DNA from: Thermoplasmata archaeon
Lineage (GTDB): Archaea > Thermoplasmatota > Thermoplasmata > UBA184
Direction of reading: 5' to 3'
DNA length: 12,548 bases
Assembly (NCBI GenBank): GCA_021827545.1
Contig: JAKAVH010000160.1
Span: 1-12,548 of the forward strand
The notes under the pieces: model-generated
What the model saw: only the letters and a program-made list of their open reading frames with translations
Told to the model about the DNA's origin: nothing
Databases searched by the model: none
Made by a program: the position numbers and the translations under genes
Part shown: positions 1-5,083 of the stretch, one piece after another
How positions within the stretch are numbered: the stretch's first letter is position 1
Layout: the number at the start of each line of letters is the position of its first letter

Positions 1-10
1 GGAGCGTGCG

Positions 11-23
11 CGTTAAACGATTT
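11..23 (+). promoter_or_regulatory. Possible archaeal TATA-like box
   Basis: A short A/T-rich island (GTTAAACGATTT) stands out in very GC-rich surroundings. Its TTAAA core is centred about 28 nt before the ATG at 43. That is the spacing expected of an archaeal TATA box for a leaderless transcript starting at or next to the ATG. There is no independent evidence of transcription, and the window edge hides any upstream BRE context. Confidence 0.3.
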
Positions 24-42
24 CCCGGCCGGGGGCCGGTGC

Positions 43-249
43 ATGGCGGAAGAGTTCGATTCGTTCCCCTCCGCCTTCCCCTCAGGACGCGATGGTGGGC
101 CGGGCCGAGCTCCGTACGTACCGGGCGCCGAGGTGCGGGTCGTCGAAACGCTATCGCCGGGCTCGTTCGACGGCGTCGCCGAGGTTCGGCTTGGGAGGAG
201 GGTCGGGGAGCCGCTCGCGGTGAGGGTAGGGGAGAAGAGCGAGAGCTGA
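43..249 (+). CDS. Possible small hypothetical protein, 68 aa
   Basis: This reading frame starts at ATG 43 and ends at TGA 247-249. I recognise no family. Three things favour a real gene. Third codon positions are mostly G or C, as in the confident genes here. The product has a balanced composition with many Glu and Asp residues, whereas most spurious frames in this DNA are Arg/Ser/Pro-rich. A TATA-like AT island lies about 28 nt upstream, where a leaderless archaeal promoter would sit. There is no signal peptide, membrane segment or Cys motif. Two overlapping longer frames are Arg-rich and look spurious. It may equally be a chance frame, because GC-rich DNA has few stop codons. Confidence 0.35.
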   Translation: MAEEFDSFPSAFPSGRDGGPGRAPYVPGAEVRVVETLSPGSFDGVAEVRLGRRVGEPLAVRVGEKSES

Positions 250-300
250 CGCGCGCTCGCTCTCGGGGAGAACTCGACCGGTCCGCGAGGGTGGGTAAGC

Positions 301-331
301 AACCGGACTTGGTCCCGAGGGGGGACCGGTT
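301..331 (+). repeat. Nested inverted repeat (hairpin)
   Basis: AACC at 301-304 pairs with GGTT at 328-331. Inside it GGTCCC at 311-316 pairs with GGGACC at 322-327 around a 5-nt loop, GAGGG. An alternative fold pairs AACCGG at 301-306 with CCGGTT at 326-331. There is no T-run after it, so it does not resemble an intrinsic terminator. Confidence 0.5.
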
Positions 332-459
332 CGGGCCCGTCGAGCGCTACGGCATCGCGACGCCCTTTAGGTCGTCGGGGGGGCCCTCGGATCCTCGGGC
401 CCGATCTCGAGCCCGGTGGGCGCGGAGGCCGGGACTCGCGGGGGCCCTGGACGGATTTC

Positions 460-480
460 CCGTAGACCGGGGGGCTACGG
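460..480 (+). repeat. Inverted repeat CCGTAG/CTACGG
   Basis: A perfect 6-bp stem (460-465 with 475-480) encloses a 9-nt purine-rich loop. It lies about 105 nt before the poxB start, in the same gene-free stretch as the 301-331 hairpin. Role unknown; it may be fortuitous. Confidence 0.45.
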
Positions 481-584
481 CTTCCACGTGAAGCGACCGA
501 AGGCGAGGAGCGTCTCGTCGCACTCCGCCACGTAATGAGGTTCTGCGCCTCACCGCACCGGGAGGAGTCGCTCCGGATCGAACC

Positions 585-2306
585 ATGGCGCGGGTCGCAG
601 ACGTTCTGGTCGATGCGCTGGCCTCGCAAGGGGTCCGCTCGATCTACGGGGTCGCGGGAGACTCGTTGAACGCGATCACGGACTCGCTGCGGTCTCGCGA
701 GAACATCCGATGGCGACACATGCGTCACGAGGAGGCGGCGGCGTTTGCCGCCGGAGCCGAGGCTCAATTGACCGGCCGGCTCGCGGTCTGCGCGGGGAGC
801 TGCGGTCCCGGCAATCTGCACCTCATCAACGGGCTCTATGACGCCCACCGGAGCCGAGCCCCGGTGCTCGCGATCGCCGCGCAGATCCCCAGCTCCGAGA
901 TCGGGTCCGACTACTTCCAGGAGACCCGGCCCGAGGAGATCTTCCGTGGCTGCAGTCACTATGCGGGGGTCGTCCTCGCCCCCGACCAACTCTCGCCCAT
1001 CCTCGAAGCCGCGGTCCGCGCGGCGCTGAGGGGTCGTGGCGTCGCGGTCGTCGTGATCCCCGGCGATGTCGCCGAACGGCCGTCCGAGGACCCGGCCCCT
1101 TCCTTCGGATCGGGCGGTGATCCGCCCCCGGCGCCTCCGGGCGAGTCGGAGCTCGAGCAGCTCGCCCGTTGGCTCAACGAGGCAGGGAAGGTCACGATCC
1201 TCGCCGGCGGAGGTTGCCGGGACGCGAGGAGCGAGCTGCTCGAGACCGCCGCTCGACTGCGTGCTCCGATCGTCCATACCCTGAGGGCAAAGAACGAGCT
1301 CGAGCACGACAACCCGTACGACGTGGGAATGACCGGTCTGATCGGCTTCACCTCGGGCTATCATGCCATGCTCGATGCGGATCTTTTGCTCCTGGTGGGG
1401 GCCGACTTCCCTTACCGGCAGTTCTACCCCCAGGGGACCCGCACCGTGCAGATCGACCTCGACCCGACCCATCTTGGGCGGAGGACGAAGATCGACCTCG
1501 GGATCGTGGCGGACGTGGGCGCAACCTTGAGGGCCCTGCTCCCACGGCTTACGCCGAAGAGCGGGAGCGAGCACCTGATCGCCTCGCAGAGCCACTATCA
1601 GCGCGCACGGCAGTCGCTCGACGATCTTGCGACGGCGGGTTCGGGGAAGCCGCCGATCCACCCTCAGTACGTCGCGCGAGTGCTCGACGAGATGGCCGGC
1701 CCGGACGCGGTGTTCACGTGTGATGTGGGACTCCCGACGGTGTGGGCGGCCCGCTATCTGAGGATATTCGGCCGTCGAAAGCTTGTCGGATCGTTCTGGC
1801 ACGGTTCGATGGCGAACGCCCTGCCGCAGGCGATCGGGGCCCAGCACGCCTATCCGGATCGACCGGTGATCAGTCTCTCGGGGGATGGGGGCGTGTCGAT
1901 GCTGCTCGGAGAGCTCCTCACGCTCCGCCAGCTCGAGCTGCCCGTCAAGGTCATCGTTTTCGACAACCGGTCGCTCGGCTTCGTCCAGCTCGAGCAGAAG
2001 TCGGCCGGTCTTCTCGAATCCGGTGTTGACCTCGTCAACCCGGACTTCGCAGCGCTCGCCACGTCGGTCGGACTCCTCGGTCTCCGCGCGGAGACGGCGG
2101 CCGAGGTGGCGCCCAAGGTCGCAGAGCTCCTGGCCCACCCGGGACCCGCGCTGCTCGACGCCGTCGTCGCTCGGCAGGAGATCGTGATGCCCCCCACGAT
2201 CGAGCGGTCGGCCGTCAAGGGGTTCGGGCTCTGGGTCCTGAAAGCGGTTTTGAGCGGCCGCGGGGATGAGATCGTCGACCTCGCGAAGGTGAATCTCTTC
2301 CGCTGA
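585..2306 (+). CDS. poxB: Pyruvate:quinone oxidoreductase (pyruvate oxidase), PoxB type
   Basis: The 573-aa product is a ThDP- and FAD-dependent enzyme that, in this family, decarboxylates pyruvate to acetate and CO2 and passes electrons to membrane quinone. It follows E. coli PoxB (572 aa) nearly end to end from memory. The Pyr domain occupies about 1-165, with RHEE at 47-50 (Glu50 is the expected ThDP-activating Glu) followed by an AAFAAGAEAQL block, then AGSCGPGNLHLINGL. The central FAD domain spans about 190-335. The PP domain carries SGDGG at 432-436 and DNRS at 460-463, so Asp434 and Asn461 are the likely Mg-ThDP ligands. The C-terminus keeps the GFGLWVLKAVLSGRGDE segment and a final LAKVNLFR, matching the membrane-binding tail of PoxB. 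The start is ATG 585, with GGAGGAG 17 nt upstream. It is monocistronic, with opposite-strand genes following. Acetolactate synthase is less likely because of this tail and the match throughout. Confidence 0.93.
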   Translation: MARVADVLVDALASQGVRSIYGVAGDSLNAITDSLRSRENIRWRHMRHEEAAAFAAGAEAQLTGRLAVCAGSCGPGNLHLINGLYDAHRSRAPVLAIAAQIPSSEIGSDYFQETRPEEIFRGCSHYAGVVLAPDQLSPILEAAVRAALRGRGVAVVVIPGDVAERPSEDPAPSFGSGGDPPPAPPGESELEQLARWLNEAGKVTILAGGGCRDARSELLETAARLRAPIVHTLRAKNELEHDNPYDVGMTGLIGFTSGYHAMLDADLLLLVGADFPYRQFYPQGTRTVQIDLDPTHLGRRTKIDLGIVADVGATLRALLPRLTPKSGSEHLIASQSHYQRARQSLDDLATAGSGKPPIHPQYVARVLDEMAGPDAVFTCDVGLPTVWAARYLRIFGRRKLVGSFWHGSMANALPQAIGAQHAYPDRPVISLSGDGGVSMLLGELLTLRQLELPVKVIVFDNRSLGFVQLEQKSAGLLESGVDLVNPDFAALATSVGLLGLRAETAAEVAPKVAELLAHPGPALLDAVVARQEIVMPPTIERSAVKGFGLWVLKAVLSGRGDEIVDLAKVNLFR

Positions 2307-2370
2307 TCGACCGATCCCGCCCGCGCCTCCAAGGCCCGTGAGCAGGCTCGAGAGAAGGCGCACGGAGCGG

Positions 2371-3006
2371 TCAGCGGGTACCGAGCCGGGCGGGTACCGA
2401 GGCGGCCGCCGACTTTCGGGGGCGGAGTCCGATCCAGACGCGGGTTCCCTCGAATCCGGAGGAGGTCCAGCGGCCGGCAAGGGGGGTCCGCTCTGACCAG
2501 GCTCGGGATCGAAGCGGGTCCGAAATCCAGCGCCGGTCGCCCTCGGGAAGGACCCCAACCCAGTGCGGATCGTGGCGTTCGTCCCGCGCGCCGTGCACGG
2601 TCACGAGGAGGAGACCCGGCGATGCCGTGGGGGTCGAACCCAGCCCTCGACGGACCGGGATGTGGGCGGCGCGGGCCTCCCGGGCAAAGAAGCCCTCGAT
2701 GCGGACGTACTCGGACTTGCGGGAGAAGTGGTGATCCCGGCGGACGTGAGGCCACAGCCACGGCCGAGGCCCGAGCCAGACGACCTCGGGATCGAATCCG
2801 CGAAGCCGCGCCGCGAGCGCGAGCCCGAGCGGGTGGGCCCCGGGGCAGGCTACGGCCGTGCTCTCTCGCCAGATCGCAAGCTCCTCCTCGCCCCGGTCGC
2901 CCGAAGGGTTCCAGCCGAGGGCCGAGAGGACCCCACCGAGCGCCGCGGGTCCACAGGTGAACGGAAACGACTGTCGCCAGAGGTCCCGACCCAGCGGTCG
3001 CCGCAC
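2371..3006 (-). CDS. Stand-alone C39-like cysteine peptidase domain protein, 211 aa
   Basis: I chose GTG 3006 as start because GGGAGG lies a few bases upstream and because homology begins at once; no in-frame ATG lies between it and the upstream gene. The protein opens with RQSFPFTCGPAALGGVL, placing the probable catalytic Cys at residue 18. EEELAIWREST and HPLGLALAARLRGF (about 40-71) follow the conserved core of the peptidase_C39-like (DUF3335-type) domain that bacteria often carry fused to a GNAT acetyltransferase. His148 in DPHWVGVLPEGD and Asp163 in ISDP complete a Cys-His-Asp triad. It has no signal peptide, no membrane segment and no ABC-transporter fusion, so it should be cytosolic and is not a bacteriocin exporter protease. 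Its substrate is unknown. It starts 35 nt after the methyltransferase gene on the same strand, so cotranscription is likely. The C-terminus is Arg/Ala-rich. Confidence 0.75.
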   Translation of the reverse strand: MRRPLGRDLWRQSFPFTCGPAALGGVLSALGWNPSGDRGEEELAIWRESTAVACPGAHPLGLALAARLRGFDPEVVWLGPRPWLWPHVRRDHHFSRKSEYVRIEGFFAREARAAHIPVRRGLGSTPTASPGLLLVTVHGARDERHDPHWVGVLPEGDRRWISDPLRSRAWSERTPLAGRWTSSGFEGTRVWIGLRPRKSAAASVPARLGTR

Positions 3007-3041
3007 GGATTCCTCCCGCCCGGGGATACGCCCGGCGGTTT

Positions 3042-3734
3042 TTAGCGCACCTCGTTCCCAGGTGGGCCCGGGTCGACGGGCGGTCCCATCGATGGTCGGC
3101 GGCGCTTCGGCAGGAAGCGGCCGGTCGAGCGGAAGTAGGCCTCGTACTCCCCGCCCAGGCGCGGCGAGCGAAGGAAGAGCTGCTCCTCCCGCCGGGCTCG
3201 CATCCGGGCGAGCAACACGATCGCGGCGACCGGCGCCCAAAGGAACGTGCTGAGGAACGCGAGCGCGATCCCCGCGGTCCACAAGATGTTCGCCGTGTAC
3301 ATCGGATGACGGATGACCGCGTACGGGCCGCTTTGCACGACGCGATGCTCCTCCGACACCTCGATGCGCACCGTCGCGAATCGGCCAAGGGCGCGGAACG
3401 CGGTCGCGAGCAGGAAGCCAGCTGCCGCGACGAGGACCAGGCCCGCGATCTGGAACGCTTCGTCGCCGCCGAACGTGACGGCGAACGGGAATCGCCGCAG
3501 ATTCTCGGAGAAGAGAAGGACGCCGAGTGGGTAGAGCGCGGTGATCGCGAGGGCCGCGATCCACAGCAGTTCCGTGGGGTCGAACCGAAGGCCGCCGGAC
3601 TCCCCGGCCGGCGCGGAGCCGGGGCCGACACGGGCCGGCCGTGGAGGGCGCCCGTAGGCCATGGAGCTGACGAGGATGACATAGATCACAACCGCGATAC
3701 CCTGGTCCACGAGCTGCGAGAACATGCTGCCCAC
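3042..3734 (-). CDS. Isoprenylcysteine carboxyl methyltransferase-like membrane methyltransferase
   Basis: This 230-aa protein has hydrophobic segments near residues 12-27, 54-76, 94-116 and 149-177. It ends in the ICMT/PEMT-type signature: SGPYAVIRHPMYTANIL (135-151), an acidic pair at 183-184 and GEYEAYFRSTGRFLP (195-209). In characterised relatives this region binds S-adenosylmethionine and the membrane-embedded acceptor. Archaeal and bacterial members of this fold are mostly uncharacterised; acceptors may be lipids, small molecules or prenylated thiols, so the substrate cannot be named. The start is GTG 3734 or ATG 3725, three codons later; AAGGAGGG lies about 18 nt upstream of the GTG. 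It precedes the C39-like peptidase gene by 35 nt, probably in one transcript. A Pro/Gly-rich loop separates TM1 and TM2. Confidence 0.8.
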   Translation of the reverse strand: MGSMFSQLVDQGIAVVIYVILVSSMAYGRPPRPARVGPGSAPAGESGGLRFDPTELLWIAALAITALYPLGVLLFSENLRRFPFAVTFGGDEAFQIAGLVLVAAAGFLLATAFRALGRFATVRIEVSEEHRVVQSGPYAVIRHPMYTANILWTAGIALAFLSTFLWAPVAAIVLLARMRARREEQLFLRSPRLGGEYEAYFRSTGRFLPKRRRPSMGPPVDPGPPGNEVR

Positions 3735-3914
3735 CGAAGACCCAGCCTCGTGCCCTCCTTGGGCTTTCCTCTGACTACCGGGGGACGAACGGTGCCCCGC
3801 CCCCGAGGAAGTGCGGTGTCGTCCCCGGGCCGCGCGGACGTAGACGAGGCGCTAGGCCCCGGAAGGGGGGAATGGGTTGGCCCGCCGAGCGGAGAAGGAG
3901 GTTCCTCTAGGTAC
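3735..3914. other. Intergenic stretch with short hairpins
   Basis: No credible gene is seen between the two minus-strand genes, so this holds the promoter and leader of the methyltransferase gene. It contains CGGGGG/CCCCCG (3779-3784 with 3800-3805) and a 4-bp CCCC/GGGG stem closed by a GGAA (GNRA-type) tetraloop at 3857-3868. A 10-bp palindrome TAGGTACCTA (3908-3917) overlaps the stop codon of the 3915-4181 gene. I could not define a promoter. Confidence 0.4.
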
Positions 3915-4181
3915 CTACGCCGTGTAGAAGGCGGTGACCTCTCGGATCGACCGGCTTGTCGGAAGGGCGAGGCTCGCGTACACGCTCTCGAGGCTCTGAG
4001 CGCTCGGCGCCTCCCACAGGCAGTGGGCCTCGGTCTTCCCCGGGACCGCTACGATCGAGATCGGGCGGAATCCCGCCGGGATCTGTCCTTGCTTCGCGGC
4101 CGCGATCGCCCCTTGGACCTTCTCGACCACGGTGCTCGTCTTGTCGCTCGTCCACTTGTGCTCCACTTCGTAGACCGGCAT
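3915..4181 (-). CDS. Small DUF4242-like alpha/beta protein, 88 aa
   Basis: I start this gene at ATG 4181, preceded by a GAGAGGGTGAG purine tract. The upstream open frame continues into the divergent gene and lacks coding character. The protein alternates strand-helix-strand-strand-helix-strand, as expected for a ferredoxin-like fold. It contains HCLWEAPSAQSLESVYASL (53-71), which resembles the signature of DUF4242, whose Streptomyces member SCO4226 was described as nickel-binding. His8 in EVEHKW, His53 and Cys54 are possible metal ligands, but this is inference. The family match is by pattern only and is weaker than for the larger genes; a related dimeric alpha-beta barrel family is possible. 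It is transcribed divergently from the HTH_10 regulator at 4276, with a palindrome between them, suggesting it is a target of that regulator. Confidence 0.6.
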   Translation of the reverse strand: MPVYEVEHKWTSDKTSTVVEKVQGAIAAAKQGQIPAGFRPISIVAVPGKTEAHCLWEAPSAQSLESVYASLALPTSRSIREVTAFYTA

Positions 4182-4226
4182 GGAAGTCTCACCCTCTCCA
4201 GCGAGGGCGAGTCGAAGAGCTCGCTC

Positions 4227-4240
4227 GTTGCCTAGGCAAC
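4227..4240. promoter_or_regulatory. Perfect 14-bp palindrome, candidate operator
   Basis: GTTGCCTAGGCAAC is a perfect inverted repeat, two 7-bp halves with no spacer. It sits in the 94-bp region between the divergent starts at 4181 and 4276, about 45 nt from the minus-strand start and 35 nt from the plus-strand start. It is followed by the only A/T-leaning run nearby (CTACCCTTTT), which may include the promoter of the regulator gene. I noticed no second copy in the window. The likely reading is a binding site for a dimeric regulator, most simply the HTH_10 protein encoded next to it. Confidence 0.5.
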
Positions 4241-4275
4241 TACCCTTTTCCGCCGTCCCTCGATGCCCCGGGCCC

Positions 4276-4986
4276 ATGCAGATCGTGAACCTCCGAGTGA
4301 CGCACCCGTGCCCGTTCGCACGACCGGTCACCGCCGAAGAGGGCACCCGGGTCACGCACCTCTGTCATCGGGGTCGGGAAGCGATCCTTGAGATCCACGC
4401 CACCGAACCTGCCGCGGCGGTCCGCGTGGTCGGGGCATACCGATCGATCGGCGGGGAGGTCCTCTACGAGGATCCGGAGAGCGGGGCGGCCCTGGTCCGC
4501 TTCGCCCGCTGTGCCTGCTGCGGGTCGGGGCGGGTCATCCCGACGATCGAAGGGCAGGGATACCTCTACTTGCCGCCCTCCCGATACGGTCCGGCCGGAG
4601 AGAGCTACCAGTTCCTCGCGGAAGCCGAGCGCCTCGATCCCGGAGTCCTCGGCCACCTGCCGGACGAAGTGCAGGTCGTCGAGGCGGGTACGAAGCCGCT
4701 CACGTCGCTCGAGTTCGAGGGAGGATTCCTCGTCCCGATCGGCGCGCTGTTCCACGAGCTCACCGTTCGTCAGCGGGAGGCCCTCGTCCGGGCGATTCTG
4801 CGCGGCTATTACCGGATCCCCCGGACGGTCCGCACCGAGCAGCTCGCGGAGAGCCTCGGGATCTCACGGCCGGGTTTCGAGTCGCTGCTCCGCAAGGCAG
4901 AGAACAAACTGATCGCAGCGGTCTTCCCGTACCTCACCGTCCAGGCACCTCCGTCGCCCGCCGTCGCCGAGGAGTCGAGGGGGTAG
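4276..4986 (+). CDS. HTH_10 (bacterio-opsin-activator type) transcriptional regulator with Cys/His-rich sensor half
   Basis: I chose ATG 4276 (236 aa) over the upstream in-frame start at 4180, because the extra 32 residues are Arg/Pro-rich and would cover the palindrome and the start of the divergent gene. Residues 161-213 form the HTH_10 domain: ELTVRQREALVRAILRGYY, then TEQLAESLGISRPGFESLLRKAE as the helix-turn-helix. This domain is typical of archaeal regulators related to Bat. The N-terminal half is not a family I can name. It holds HPCPF (10-14), THLCH (27-31) and CACC (79-82), so Cys12, Cys30, Cys79, Cys81 and Cys82 plus three His could bind metal or heme or act as thiol switches. No membrane segments. 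The ClC gene follows on the same strand after about 100 bp, so it may belong to the same regulon. Confidence 0.85.
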   Translation: MQIVNLRVTHPCPFARPVTAEEGTRVTHLCHRGREAILEIHATEPAAAVRVVGAYRSIGGEVLYEDPESGAALVRFARCACCGSGRVIPTIEGQGYLYLPPSRYGPAGESYQFLAEAERLDPGVLGHLPDEVQVVEAGTKPLTSLEFEGGFLVPIGALFHELTVRQREALVRAILRGYYRIPRTVRTEQLAESLGISRPGFESLLRKAENKLIAAVFPYLTVQAPPSPAVAEESRG

Positions 4987-5083
4987 GCCGGGGGGCGCCC
5001 GCCGCGTCGCCCCGGGGGCTCCGATTTCGAAGGGGGATCGAACGTCGCGCGGGGGGTCGCAAGGTCCTTACCTCTGCAGCGAT

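Larger units (their letters stand above)
250..584 (+). other. Gene-free stretch with several GC-rich hairpins upstream of poxB
   Basis: I see no credible protein frame here; the frames that cross it are Arg/Pro-rich. The stretch contains several inverted repeats able to form hairpins. One is at 301-331, with an inner 6-bp stem GGTCCC/GGGACC and a 5-nt loop. Another pairs GGGCCC at 381-386 with GGGCCC at 397-402 around a 10-nt loop holding GGATCC. A third is at 460-480, with stem CCGTAG/CTACGG and a 9-nt loop. GGAGGAG at 561-567 lies 17 nt before the poxB ATG, far for a Shine-Dalgarno site. I looked for tRNA T-arms and for conserved RNase P and SRP RNA motifs and found none that held up. It could be a long structured 5' leader of poxB, an unrecognised RNA gene, or simply GC-rich spacer. 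Confidence 0.5.

Noticed and set aside
2615..2650. T-arm-like GGTTCGACC on the minus strand
   Set aside because: The 5-bp stem does not close properly, no acceptor or anticodon arm is present, and it lies inside the C39-like coding sequence.
1850..3682. Long minus-strand open frame (610 codons) crossing poxB, C39-like and ICMT-like genes
   Set aside because: Ser/Arg/Pro-rich, no motif, and it overlaps three well-supported genes in other frames.
3743..3790. RNase P RNA-like GAGGAAAG sequence on the minus strand
   Set aside because: It resembles the conserved GAGGAAAGUC motif only in eight bases. The methyltransferase gene starts at 3734, leaving no room for a 300-nt RNA, and no other conserved region was found.
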